From NCBI RefSeq assembly GCF_900090045.1, contig NC_041775.1:1091501-1155500 (forward strand): a stretch of 64,000 nucleotides of DNA, read 5' to 3'. Source of the stretch: Plasmodium malariae (lineage: Eukaryota; Apicomplexa; Aconoidasida; Haemosporida; Plasmodiidae). The notes beneath the pieces are model-generated. The model was not told the DNA's origin. It ran no database searches and saw only the letters and a list, made by a program, of their open reading frames with translations. Of the stretch, positions 12,208 through 26,054 are shown in pieces (position 1 is the first letter of the stretch; every line of letters starts with the position of its first letter). The translations under genes were made by a program, and so were the position numbers.

Positions 12208-14136
12208 TATTTGTCAAGTTATTATTCTGATTACGACTTTAGAATTTATTCCTTTGATTTTCATTCAGCATTATAGATAAGAAACAATAAGAACAAATGG
12301 TGTATGTCCTTTTTAATAAGAATTATTTCAACTGAAATTTCAACTGAAAGAATAATTAATATCGGTGTTTTCTCTTAATAAAACATTAGAGAATAATGCA
12401 TAAAAAGAAAATACATTATAAAGGAAAGATATCATATATATATATATATATATATATGTAAAAATTTTAACTTCAATAAAATATTATCTACATTGAATTA
12501 ATAAATTTTTTTTTTTACTTGTTTTAATCATTGCATATTTATAAAATTATTTGCCGTATGTGAATGTATTTTATTAATTATATGTTGTTTTAATAATTTA
12601 TCAGATCCTTTAAATTAACAAAAAAATATATATATTTTTTTTTTGTATAAGAAATATTTTGTTCCAATAGATTAAGTTTTAATAGAAATGTATATTTAAA
12701 TTAAGTATTGTACACGTATATGTGTAGATATTTTTATATTTTGTAGTCATATTATTCTTGGAAATTTTAATTTTACCTAATTACTTTTTATGTTACCAAT
12801 TATTTTTACATGTACGTGTTTATATAGTTATAAAAATAATGCTGTTGTTATGGATTAAAAACAACCATACATTTTGAATATTAATTTTAAAATTCATTCA
12901 TTTTAAATTAATCATTGTGAATAATACATCAAGTTAATAGGTGCGGCATTTCACAAAATGAGGAATAGAGAAGAACTAAAAGTATATTTTAATACTTTAT
13001 GATATTCAAGGATATATTTTATTGGTTTTTTGTCCTTAACTAGTTGCCCGTAGAATATTTTTCTATATTTATTTCCGATTAATTTACCTTGTTGTCCTTG
13101 AGTAATAGATATATTATAGATGTTCTATGAAGATTATATATAGCTTGTAAACATGTCATACCAATAAAATAATGAGTATTTACAAGGGTTTAAAATTTAT
13201 TTGCCTATATATTAGATTAAAGGAAATGCATGTTCTTTATTGTTTCATATTTACACCTAAATGTACTCTACTATACATATGGAAAATATATATTTCATTT
13301 TATTTAAAAAGGAAGTTATTATATAATCATATAATTATCATCATAATCATCGTCATAGTCATTTTTTTATATACCATACAAGGTTGATATATAGAAAAAT
13401 TTTATTTTACATCATTAAATAAGGGAGTCTTCTAATTCAATGAACATATTCACACATTTATGTTTTCATTATAAATAAAATAACACAATCGCAATTGGTA
13501 ACTCTAATAATATTCAGTAGAATATTTTTCTATTCACTTAATTATCATGAGGCGTGTAGTTGTATATATTGAATAGTATACATTGAAAAATGATCATAAA
13601 CGAAAGACTTTCAAACATAAATATCAGCATTAGACAGAAAAAATAGTAGTCAACAAAAATAGAATATTTGAGTAATTTTTTTTAATTATTTTAAGAAGAT
13701 CTTTTTATTTTGTTTTGGAAGAAGCGTAATTCTGTATTTCGATATTAATATGAAAAGTGTTTTTATGAATATTTATTAATTGTGTACAATTTGAATGTAC
13801 CATAAATAGTAGCAAAAGTTGAATTTACTGATATAACAATTCATGTGAATATATTTTATTGTGATATGAAGTTTCATTTTATATCCATTAGAATATCTTA
13901 AAATTGTGATATACCAAGAAGAAAATATTATTAATTTATTATATAGGTAGCGAATAAGAAACATAAGGAAAATATTAGGGTATATATATGTTCCACTTTT
14001 TTAACAAGATTATAAGTATATTGCGCATGAATAAAGGTTATAGAAAAATAACAAAGTGTCAAGTCACAACGATTTTTACGAGTATATATATAATGCACGT
14101 TTACATTCGCTACTAGGGTAGATAATTTGTAGGCAC

Positions 14137-14188
<52 letters not shown>

Positions 14189-15047
14189 AAAAGTATGAAT
14201 GAGAATTCTCATAACCTTTGAATATTAAGCGCATAAGTAATTTACTCGAAAAACAATATTAGATTTAAGTTTTTCTATTTCTGTAACTTTGAAATAAATG
14301 CAAATGTTTAAATTTTAATATATTAGAATGGAATAAATAAAAATTTACAAATTGGAATTCATTTTTTTAATACATTTAGTATTCTTTTTATTTTTTATAC
14401 TTAATAGATCATTATAATTTTTAATGAAAATTTTAACTTTTACTTTTTAAAGAATGTTTAAAAAAATTTATTTAGTACTAAAAGGAATGTATATAATGAT
14501 CCACGTAAAATTATATTAAAAGTTAACAGGCGAAAGTTTTGTACAGAAGGCTATTTTATACTTTATACATTATAAAAATTGGAGAAAATTTTTAGTACCT
14601 TTTATATATTTAACTGTTTTGTACAACAAATATTTTTATGTATTTATCGTAGGTGATATATTTATGTATATAATATACATACACGAAGAATGTTACTTCG
14701 TTTAGACATTTTATTATTAACGATGCTAATGATATACTATAAATTCATGGTTATCGTTATTTTATTTCACTCTATGAAATTTCTTATTCTTATGTATTGC
14801 ATAATATGGTAAACTGAAAAAAAAATGCCACAACTGTTTGAGAATGTGAATAATATATACGCTTTTTATTAAGGGGAAATAACTTACAAAAACTTAAGCA
14901 AAAAATGATATGAACCAACATGAACAAAATATAGTTTGTACTAATTTGAGAGAAAGCTAAATATTGCTTTTCTTTTTTTTTGCATTTTCTTAAAGTTTTT
15001 GTAGCATTTTATTTTATACCATTATACGATTATTGTTAATTGTAAGC
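12208..15047. other. A+T-rich intergenic region
   Basis: No supportable gene is seen. A (TA)n tract lies at about 14143-14184. A minus-strand open frame that overlaps it encodes mostly IY dipeptides and is an artefact of the repeat. Confidence 0.6.
14143..14184. repeat. (TA)n microsatellite
   Basis: A TA dinucleotide run of about 42 bases. Confidence 0.9.
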
Positions 15048-15720
15048 TATGGAAGAATTTTATAAGAATATTAATTAGGTTCTAATATAAATACTCATAG
15101 TTTAGATGTTAGTAAATTAAATTCTTCTCATGAGTGTTTAGGAATGACAGATATTGAGAAAAAGTTAAGTTATGAGTGAAAGGAACAACGACTAATTGAA
15201 GCTATTAATTGACCTAATTGTTATAATTGGTATTTCGTAGATTTTAGTTTCGGCATATGACACAATGAATGATATTTACTACTAATAAGGGAAATAGTTG
15301 ATATGATATGCTAATAATGTTATATGGTTTTCGTACAGATTAAATTAACCAAAGAAAATGAAAATTTTTAATCATTTATAATTTTCTAAAACGAGAGAAA
15401 GAGTATAAAATGTAGATAAAAATCTAAATTCTGAGGTAGCAGATATATAGAATGGTGTAAAAATGTTAAAGAAAGAAAAAGATAAGGAATGAAAAAAATA
15501 TCACATTGGGACATGGAAATATAAGCTTTGGGAGTAATATCTTCTAGCGGATGTTCACATAAAGGAATGAACTTTGACTAAAATTTATATTGAGAACTAT
15601 TTGAAATAAAAAAATGTTTGAGTGTCGAATAGGTGTAGTAAAAACTTAAGGAAATATGTAAAGATCTATGTAGCATGCGTGCACAAAATAATATTCGTAT
15701 TAGAAAAAAAATATATGATT
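15048..15720 (+). pseudogene. Possible decayed coding remnant, family not recognised
   Basis: The base composition rises in purines and G on the plus strand compared with flanking DNA. Short frames read like real protein, for example CLGMTDIEKKLSYE and KEQRLIEAIN at about 15150-15215, and VKMLKKEKDKE near 15450-15490. They are split by many stops and frame changes. No intact frame exceeds a few dozen codons. I do not recognise the family. It could equally be a chance purine-rich stretch. Confidence 0.3.
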
Positions 15721-18515
15721 ATAAGTTCACGTTCCTTATATAATCCAAATTTTTTTTTTTAAGTTTTATTTTTAAATTGATATATGTAGAGAACAAAAAT
15801 GAGAAAGATACAAAATTGATATATAATTAAAGTTATTTTAAATGAGTCATTTGGAAAAACACCCATTAATATATGTATAATTACCATAGAACTATAAGTG
15901 ATCGTGTTATCATTTTTATATAAATTATTCTTGTGAACTTGTATTTATACATATAATATATATGTATTTATAATATTCAATGTAAAATGAAATTAGGGTA
16001 ACTTATCAAAATTTTTATATGAATATATTTTTGGATCGAACTGTAGGGAAAATGTGGAAGCATAAATATGAAATAAAAATGAACGCATACATGTAGGATT
16101 TTTTTTTTTTAGTTTTTATTTTTATTACTCAAATATTAAGAATAAATATTATTTGGAAGTAAAATTTTTTTACAAATTTGAATAGGAAATTTTCGATAGT
16201 ATAAGTATCCTTTTTCCGTAAGGTTTCAATAATAAAAATAGACAACATTAAGAAATGCATTACATTTATTAGATATATGTATAAAAAGCACATAATAGAA
16301 ACAAAATTTTATGTAGAATTGTATACTTTCATAAATATTTAATATGTATGAACATTTTATCAATTCAAATAAACATGTTCTCATAAATAATAATAATTAA
16401 AAAAAAAAAAAAAAAGAAAAAAAAGAGGAATATAATTTATATAAGGTATATAAACCATAAAATAAAGAATATCATAAATGTTAGTAACAAAATATGGTTA
16501 AGGAATTCTCATCAATATAGAATTACATTGCAATTAATTCTTTATAAACAAGCTGTACACAATTATAAAATGTTTGGTGAAAGCATTTTATTATTCTCAA
16601 TAAAAAATTTATTATTAAATGTCAGGATAACACATAAGTTTTAAATATAATATTTGGAATATTATTTTATTTAATTTTTTATTTATATCTTATTATTTGA
16701 ATATTAATAATTCCATATAGTTATTGAAATGTAATGATACTGAATGAGAGTATATATTATTTAAATATGAGATATGTTAAAAAAAGGACAGCTAATAATT
16801 TGAAGATATAACATAAAAGGTATTTGGAAAATGAAACATAGGTTACATGAGAATGTATACACAAAAGTTATTATTTATGCATAAACCCATTTTTATATGT
16901 TTGGATATGTAAACATTTTGTTGCAATATTATGAGGGAAAAAGAAATATAAAAAAATTATTAATAGTAGAATATGTTATAAAAACATAAATACAGTTTTA
17001 TATATATTATAAAACACATAATTTAGTAATAAATAATCCATTAATAATATATATAAAATACTTTAGTGGTAAAACATTAATTTAAGTTTATATATATATA
17101 TATATAATATATCAGTATGTAACTATAGCGACGTATAAATATACAACGCTTATTTATGTTAAAGCAGAAGAATAGTCACCATAATAGAATGAATAATGGT
17201 AAGGAGTGTATTACATGTATGAAATATTTATTTACTAATTGTGTAGTCAGACATTTTAGAAGAAAACTACAACAATATGATAATTTGCTGAATACTATAA
17301 TTGTGTATATATTGATATGGAATTAATTGTAGTTAATTCCAAAATAAAATATAATAAAATTTGTGTATAAACGTTTAACAGATTTTAAATGTATATTAGT
17401 TATTAATATTTTCCTTGGTAATTATGATAAAACTTCATATAATAGTTGTATCTTTTTACTTATAAAATATCACGCGCAATTTAGAATTTAAATTCTGGGT
17501 TTTTAATGTTTTTTGAAATGAAAATGATTATAATATTTATGAATGTAAATTTGTTATTATTATATTAGAAGGTAGATACTAATAATGATAACAAATTAAG
17601 AACAAAGATTTAATGCTTTAACTATTATTATACTATTCATATAATATATTATATTAGTAAAAAATTAGTTATTTGACTTTGTTGTAATATAATTTATTTA
17701 TTTGTTTTAATCTAAATTTACGTCATTATTGAAATTTATTATATTATTTTGTTTTCTTCTTATTTTATTTATTAATAATGATGAAATGAAGAGGATATTT
17801 ATATAAAAGTTCTATTTCTTTTTGATCCCAAACCATATTTTAATAGTACTTTATAATTATGCATTGCGTTAATGTGTCTCTTAGTTAACCTTAATGCTAC
17901 ATTTTATCGTTTTTATTATATGGTAATATTTGAATAAAATGCACATTTATTTTAATGTATGATAAAATATTTATAATTTTTATATAATATAAATTAATAT
18001 AAAATGACTAATTGGTTAATTGTCTACAATAAAAATTAGGGAGTTGTTAAATTAATCTATGAAAGCAAAAATTTTTTTTTTTTTTATTTGAAGTGCTTTA
18101 GTTTAAGAAACTAATTGCACATATATTAATAAAGGTAACTAGTGATTAATTATTATTAGTACTAATATAATGGATTGAAATATTAGTTATTACTTTCAAG
18201 TTAAACATATTTTAGTATGATTTTTTGAGAATGTTCAAACATTTTAGTACTTAGTAGGAAATTAAAAAAAAATGTTTTTACATTACTTATGAACAAGAAA
18301 AATATATAATTACATTATAGAACGATTTATCAAGTGTTCTTAAGAATTACGATTTTTTAAAAAATTAAAATATGGTAACAACATTTTTTGTATATAAAAT
18401 ATTATATGTAAAAAATGATATTGCTTCTTAATTATAAGAGTTTTTATGAATAAAATGTGGAAATTATTATTTTCTTCTCTTTTTCTTTTTTTTTTTTTCT
18501 TATTCTATTATCTAG
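15721..18515. other. A+T-rich intergenic region
   Basis: No supportable gene is seen. An A tract lies at about 16399-16422. The last 200 bases should hold the first exon and intron of the decayed pir gene that follows. A pyrimidine-rich acceptor (TTATCTAG, ending at 18515) is visible, but a clear leader exon is not. Confidence 0.55.
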
Positions 18516-19265
18516 GAAAAATTTATAACTGATGAACCTAAAAAAATATTTTATAATTCATTAGATAGATCATATGGAAAATACGAGAATTATTTTGATA
18601 ATTTGTAATGTAGTAGATTAAAACACGAACTATAAAAATATATGTAATATAATTATAATCGCTAAAAAAATATTAATTGGTTGAGTAAAGTTTTTCAAAA
18701 GATTTAATATAGGAGATGATAAGAATAAAGCTTAATAATAGTATTTTAACTGCCGATTATATGACAAAATCATAAATAAATATATTAAGCTCAATGTTAT
18801 TAGAAGACTTTACAGTACGTTGAAATATATATTTGTAACATATTATAATGAAGTTTACTTGCATAAAAATTATGAACTTGAAAAAGAAGAATTTAATAAG
18901 AAGAAAAAAATATACAAATTTTCTGAATGCTATAATAGTATAGAAGATAAATTGAAAGGAGAATTTATTTAAAAGAAAAATGATATTTGTAATTATATAA
19001 AATATATTTTTCAGTTATACAGAGAAATGATTAAGCATGATAATTCAGGAAAGTATAATGATGAAATAAAACTATTTTAAGAAAATTTTTATAATTGTGA
19101 GTTATTTTTTTTACACAAGAAATATTCAAGCATATATCCATATTTAGTATAGAGACATCGTATGATCTTCTACGTACATTAAAGGAGGTATATCGAAGAA
19201 GTAATTTAGAAGGGGGGTGGTTACATGAGAATTGAAAAGGAATTATTGCAGATGATTCTGAAGAA
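18516..19265 (+). pseudogene. pir: pir (vir-like) surface antigen pseudogene, copy A
   Basis: After a splice-acceptor-like TTATCTAG comes a frame reading EKFITDEPKKIFYNSLDRSY, which fits the start of pir exon 2 (FY.SL). A later frame (about 18840-19130) reads CYNSIEDKLKGEFI, stop, KKNDICNYIKYIFQLYREM and then KENFYNCELFFLHKKYSS. This matches the Cys-containing helical core of pir proteins. Several in-frame stops and frame changes break it up. The pir family is the large variant multigene family of Plasmodium exported to the infected-cell surface. This copy cannot make a full product. It lies directly upstream of copy B in the same orientation and may be half of a tandem pair. Confidence 0.7.
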
Positions 19266-19439
19266 ACATTGGAACATGTACATTTTCCTTTTTTTTTAAA
19301 AATAATTTTTAGTACTCTCTGTTTGAGTATACTATAGTTGATTAAATGTACAAAAAAATTATCTTTTCTAATGATCTATATAAGTATTTACATTACTCAT
19401 CTTTTTTTCTCTTTATTTTTTTTTTCCTATGAAATATAT

Positions 19440-20305
19440 TAACAAATGAATGAAAAATATAATATGGATGAGTATTGTGAAGAACGTTCTGATATATTTA
19501 TGTTAGAGAAGAATTAGCAGGAATAAATGAACTCTGCAAAAAAGTTAGTAAAATATATACATTCAATAAAGGATAAAAAATATAGTAATATTATAAATGA
19601 TATAGTTGTTCTTACTTTTTGTACTGGTTATACTATGAACAAAGGAAACTATTTAATGGACATTCAGAAGATAGTTATAGGAGTTCTGTTATAAAATATC
19701 ATGATATAGTTCATGGTATAATGCATAAGTTAAAAATTAGTAATAAATATCGATATTTAGACGATCTAAATATTACTTTTGTTGAATGGAAGGAAATGAA
19801 GATTCAGAATGACTATATTAAAAATTATGTTACTTCAATTAAGGAATATAACGAGAATAAAAAGAAAAACTGTTACAAGTTTGTTAATAATATTAGCAAA
19901 AGTTATAAGATTTATATAAGAGAGTGATGTCAATATATTATGGGAAACGCTAATTTTTATGTATATCTTTGTCCCTATTATTTTAAGTGTGAAAAAAGAT
20001 ATAATCCGTATGATCTTTTATCTGAATTGAAATGTAAATAGAACGAATTTAGGAAGTCTTTAGAAAACGTTTTTGAAAGTGTAACTATTGATCATAATGC
20101 TATAATTGTAACTAGATAATCAGCGAAGTTAGTAAGAGAACAATTAGAAAGAGAAAATGCAGAAGAAAGATCATTTAGAACAGGAAAAAAATATTGTTCC
20201 AGTTATCCTGAACATGCGGATGGAGGATCTCAATGCGGTCTTTTTTACATTGTAGTTTTAACTATTGTTGTAATTTTTGGAATAATTTTTCTTTTTACTT
20301 TTTAA
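19440..20305 (+). pseudogene. pir: pir (vir-like) surface antigen pseudogene, copy B, nearly full length
   Basis: The first part (19446-19615) reads MDEYCEERSDIF and then SAKKLVKYIHSIKDKKYSN, with two stops. A single frame shift near 19615 leads into YWLYYEQ, a hallmark of pir. From 19619 one frame runs to the natural stop at 20303-20305, broken only by TGA at 19925, TAG at 20039 and TAA at 20117. That frame contains CPYYFKCEKRYNPYDLLSEL, another pir signature, and ends with a transmembrane segment, LFYIVVLTIVVIFGIIFLF. Few lesions mean recent loss. Suppressed stops are unlikely. Assembly error is possible but would need several independent mistakes. Confidence 0.85.
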
Positions 20306-23300
20306 TAAGATACGAATAAATACAAATATAAAATAAAAATATTTTATTTATTTATATGTGGCTTCGCACATTTGAATTTTTTCTAATTTAAAATAAATGT
20401 ATTGTGAATATTTTATATTTTCTATTTGTATGTTTATTCCTCTAAAACCATGGTAAAATATACAGTTAAGAGTAATAAAAAAACTAAGGGTAGGCAATAT
20501 GATAAACGGTTTCAGTTGTTGTAAAGGAATAACTTAACATAAGTGAATGTAAGTTCGGAAAACAGAAAAATCAATTTAGCTTATTATTGTGTATGGAAGG
20601 ATTTTTATTAAGGTAACATAGAGTATTAAGTAATTTAAATGAAGCATATTAATATACCTACATATGATGTATTATATGTGATTCTAAGATATAGGGAATA
20701 AAAGAAAAAAAGAAAATGAAATTGCATAATATATATATATATGTATATATATATGATTATTTACTGCAGATGAGATAAAAATTATATTCTAATTAAATTT
20801 TAATAGATAATTCATTTTAAAAAAAGAATGAAATTTAAAAATTCGATAGAAAATATAAAACGGATTAAAGCAATTTGAACATTTGATAAAAAATAGGATT
20901 CGGGTTAAGTTCACAAATCCCCCACATATAAATTAATAACTGAATTGAAGTTAATGTGATATTAGGAATCTCATATTACACATATAACCGAACGAACAAA
21001 TATTGTAATGACTATTATTTATTATTTAAAGATTAAATAAAGTTTTATGAGTAAAAAAAAGTATATTGTTAAAATTAAAATGAATGTATTATTTAAAAGT
21101 CAATAAATATTTGAAGTAACAACTACTATAATATAATGTTAATAAAACTTCTGATTTCAAAGGAATACGTAAATTAATATATAGTACACATAAATATAAT
21201 GTATTTAATGTTATACATCTTGATATTAATAGCTGTAGTTTCTATGATGTGATTTAAGAATGTCAGATCTTTATTGTTAGTGTGCTATTTAAGTAAATGA
21301 AGAAATTATAGTTTAAATGTATCAATTAATGATATTATTAATTTTAATTATTATGAAGATATCCATGTTATTGTATTTGAAATAATTAGTAATAATTAAT
21401 GGAGGAACGCAATTAAATTTATAATCTCATTATGTTTATAGAAGAAAAAGCCTATAAATATTAGTTAAAACAAATAAGGTATTTTTCTAAATGTATTTAG
21501 TTAAATGGTTGTAAAGGGGAAAACATACATTTATAATTGTACACAAATGTCGAAGTAATAATAAGAATAGAATAAAATATTTTCATGGAAATTTAACGAT
21601 TATGTTGATATATTTATATTTATTTTATTTTCATTATTTCTTTAGTTTATTAAAATAAAAAGGATAAACATAAGAACATTTAATAAATTTTTGGTGAGGA
21701 GAGATAATTTACTGTGTGTATTCACATCACGAGCAATATCTATGCTATTGTAAAAACTATGAATGTAATATATTTAATGATTTTTCTAATTGTATTTGTA
21801 CATTATATTTTTTAAATGTTTATTAATTAAGGATTCAACAAGGTTTAGTTTATAGAACAGTAAGTTTAGTTTATTAATATCTTAACATCTCATCGCGCTT
21901 AATTTTCAGAAGAAATGCTTTATTAATGTTAAAGCATCCATTACATTATATTTCGAATTTTATGTTAATATATATTTTGAATTCACCTATCATGTTATAT
22001 TTCAAATGTTATTTTAATATATATTTTGAATAAAATTTCTATATTTTTATTTCAATAAATATTTTCGCAAGAAATAAATGTGTGCTTACCGTTGCATTTA
22101 TTTATTAATATTTTTGTATGTACTACAGATTACAATTAACATAATTCATAGAGTTAATTATGTGTATATACATATGTATATATATTTATATATATCATTT
22201 ATTAATATTATAAGAACGTTTTCATTTATTCATTATACCATGGGTCACATGCTCTACTTAATAATAATAACATTCATTAATAATATATTTTTTATAAATA
22301 TGAATTACTAGATTACGGATTTTTAATTTGCGATATTTGTTTGTTCATGTGAATCTTAAATTTTAATACATATATATATATATATATTTATATATCATTT
22401 TACATTTTGCATGCATGGAAGTTATATAATTAATTGATATGCTTATAATCATCTTTTATATATTATTCATGAAAAAGTACATCTTTTTTAATTATTATTT
22501 CATATTTATCATTTTATAATGCACTTTATAGTAATTTATTAACAAATCAATGCAATGATTATCTTTTATATGTTCTGTGAATTTTTATTTATTACCTTTT
22601 TTTCATTAAAAAATTTTTTTAATTATTAGATATTAAATTGTTTGTGCTATGTAAAATGCTAAGATCATTTTATTTTTTGCAAAATATTTATATTTAATTT
22701 TTTTTTTAGATTAATCATATAACTCTTGTTTTGCTTAGTATGCATATGATATTTATCACTACTTAATATACTATAAAGTAATCAATACTTATTATATTTT
22801 CTTCTTTTCTGTGTTTATATTTTTAAAAATAAATCTTTTAAGATTCAAGAGTAATTTATACTTTTAAATATTATCATTTATATGAAGAGATTATAATGTT
22901 ATGCTGGATCTGAACTATATTTTCAATATTTTTTGGATTATTTGATACGTAATAATGTTATATATGCATTATATATATATATATATTTTTTTTTTTGTTC
23001 ATCTTATTTCTTAATAAATGTATAACTTCATCCCCATATATATAGGTTTTATTATTAATCATGCTGTTAATTTATATATTGCATATTATTTCTGACACAA
23101 TAACTGCATACAATGCAGAAATTTATATTATGCGCATTTTTGGAATTGTTCGTAGTAAAAGTTTTTGTGCATTTTTTGATGATTTGTGCATTTGTTCTTT
23201 ATGTGCAAGGCATATACTTGGTTTTTTCTTTTTTTTTAAGCAGTAGAAACTGTAATAAGTACCACAATAGTGTAAGCTAGTATATAAATAAAAATGGTAA

Positions 23301-24220
23301 CTGAAATAGTGTATCTATTTGATAAATTATGAATTATTGATAAGAACTTGTAATTAATGACGAAGTATAATATTCAAGTTTTATTATATTATATGAACTA
23401 AATGATTGTAATATATATAAATAAAATGAGTAATGATTTCAAAAATGGAAAACAAAGTGGCGTTCCTTCATCTGAAGGTTCAGAGATATAAGTATCTTTA
23501 TTAATTACTAAATGAATTTAAGACCTATATTTATCTGAAAGATTTTAATTATGCACGTATGTATTAATTAGCTTTGATTTTTCGGGTCTTCAAATTTTAA
23601 ATTTTAAAGATTTATTTCTGTCACTTTTTCAACAGATAATGTAAAAGATTCCATATTTTTATGTTTTAGTTTTAGTAATTTATGCATATAATGAGTGTGA
23701 ACACATTTTAATACAATATAAAAAATTTGATTATATTAGTCATATTTTTATTTTTCAACATTATGGAAACCGACATTCCATTAATAAGGTTTTCATTATT
23801 AGTATTGCGTTGACACCTAGGATAAGTTATTTTGTTATTGATGGTATTATACATTAAATATATAGGTAAAATTCATGTAATATGTAATTTTGTTTTGTAT
23901 TCGTAAATTATTAAATGGGATACAATATTCTCCCATGTTTAATGTGTTTCCTGATTATCTCCATATTATCTGTTTTCTATATATTCCTCTGTGTACAGAT
24001 TTTGATACAAGTATCTCTCCATTCTCTTTTTTTTTTCGTATCCTTTTATTATCCCTCTTATAGTTTAATTTTCATTTGTTGTTATAAATATTACTAATTA
24101 TTTAATATTATTATGTAATGAAATATATAGTTTATTATGTAAATGTTTATTTATAACTTATTTTGAGAGATGCAGAAGCGAATAAGAGATAATTCTTAAT
24201 TGTAACAATAAATTTCGTTT

Positions 24221-24535
24221 TCATAAAAATTATATTATGCTTGTATAATAATTTATTAAATTTATGTTTTAAATATTTATTTGATAAAATATTTATTAAA
24301 ATTTTTTTTTTTTTTTATACTTTTTATTATATTTTGAAGGTTATACAACAGGAATTTTAAATAAATATTCGATAAATAATTGTCATTGCAAAAATCATAT
24401 TGTGCTTGCGTAAGAGTTTATTAAATTTATGTTTTAAATATATGTTTTATAAAATATATATTTAATTTTTTAATTTTTTTTTTACTTTTTATTATATCTG
24501 TACTGCTATAAGATCAGAATTTTAAATGATGAGTA
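24221..24535. repeat. Diverged direct duplication, about 165 bp
   Basis: Two successive copies share TTATTAAATTTATGTTTTAA (starting near 24252 and 24417), then a T tract, CTTTTTATTATAT and GAATTTTAAAT. They differ at many positions. Confidence 0.7.
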
Positions 24536-24600
24536 ATGCATTAAATAACTATTACATTTGCAATTATTCTGTATTAAAATATAAATTAATAGTAATGCGT

Positions 24601-24675
24601 GCATTATTGCTCTTATGAATTTAATAATATATGCATTATTGCTCTTATGAATTTAATAATATATGCATTATTGCC
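24601..24675. repeat. 32 bp tandem repeat, 2.3 copies
   Basis: The unit GCATTATTGCTCTTATGAAT plus TTAATAATATAT occurs twice exactly, at 24601-24632 and 24633-24664. A third partial copy follows. Confidence 0.9.
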
Positions 24676-25455
24676 ATTATCAATTATTTTTCATAATATA
24701 GTAGTAATTATATATATTTAAAGTTTTTATTTCTTGTATTTTTAACACAATTTCATTCATATTATCAGAAATATAAAGAGCGAATAATTTTTTCTGTACA
24801 TTATGAGGTAATCAGTGTAAAAGGAAGAACAGTTTTAATAAAAATCAATAATTTTAATATTGTACATTTATTTTATAAGTATTTTTTTTTTTTTTTTTTT
24901 CACGTAGCTATTTTGTAAATGAAAATGCGCATGATATGACATAAAGCATACAAGAGAAATATTGTATTTTAAACTTAAACCAAGAATACATATTCTCAGA
25001 TATACTGTTTATCTTACTTTTGAGTTTTTTCACTTTTATTATCATTTTATTTTAGCTTTATTCCTCATATTCGCATAATTTTTATTTTTTTGTGGCATAA
25101 TATTTTTTTGGTTTTTTTGAGTGCTTTAGTATTTTGTTCAAAATTTTTCCTTTAAGTACTTTATTTATCCCTCAATGAAGTAATACATATTTTTACCTAT
25201 TCATTTCTCATTATTTTTGTATACATTTTTGTTCTTTAGTGTTATAAATTTGTACGCCAGGGGTGCTTCCAAATTTTTTTTTTTTTATATAGCCATTATT
25301 TTTCGTGCGTACTTTGTACCATTTTAATAATTATATGTATACAGCTAGTTATAATAATTTTTTACTAAGCAAAATATTTAACGCTTTTATGTTAATGAGA
25401 TAAAAAAAAAACATAATAGAAATAAACATATAACGTTGGGGATTTTTGATCCCTC

Positions 25456-26054
25456 AGGTAATCTGGGCGTAACTAGTTTATTTTTTTTTCTCAAAAACAA
25501 AATTTTGGAAAAAAAAAATTTTTTTAAAATTTAAAAGAATTTTTGAATGAATTTTTGAGCAAATTTTTAAAAAATATATTTTAAATTTTTGAATATATTT
25601 TTTAGCAAATTTTTAAAAAAAAAAGTTTGAAAATATTTTGAAGAATTTTTAAATACATTTTTAAGAAAATTATTAAAAAATATATTTAATATTTTTGAAC
25701 ATATTTTTTAGCAAATTTCTAAAAATTTGTAAATTATGCAAAATATTTGAAATTTGAAAATTGAATAATTTTTTTATTGAATAAGTATTAATTTTTAATA
25801 ATATATTTGAAATTGATATTTATAGAATGTATAAATATATGTTTTTATATATTTGTTCAATTATTTTTTCTTTTTTTATTAAAATTAGTAATAAATTATG
25901 CAGAACAAATATTATATTTCGTTTTGCATATTTATTAAAATTTTTTTTGTATAAAAAAATTTTGGGTTACGCCCAGATTACCTCTAGAAATAGGCTCTAA
26001 TTTTTAATATATTATCATTATAATATAATATTTGAAATATGAGCCTATTTCTAG
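25456..26054. repeat. Nested inverted repeats with exact 18 bp and 14 bp arms
   Basis: AGGTAATCTGGGCGTAAC at 25456-25473 is repeated exactly in reverse complement at 25966-25983. Immediately next to the right arm, CTAGAAATAGGCTC at 25984-25997 is repeated in reverse complement at 26041-26054, with a 43-base A+T-only-like loop. Both arms are much richer in G+C than their surroundings, so chance is unlikely. The roughly 490 bp between the outer arms consists of irregular GAATTTTTGAAT and AGCAAATTTTTAAAAAA repeats and encodes nothing. The layout resembles a small non-autonomous element with terminal inverted repeats, or a cruciform or structured RNA. Neither can be decided here. Confidence 0.8.

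Larger units (their letters stand above)
20306..25455. other. A+T-rich intergenic region with short tandem duplications
   Basis: No supportable gene is seen. Open frames at 22078, 23061 and 23915 are short, hydrophobic and without flanking exon signals I trust. A roughly 165 bp direct duplication lies at about 24221-24530, and a 32 bp tandem repeat at 24601-24675. Confidence 0.55.
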
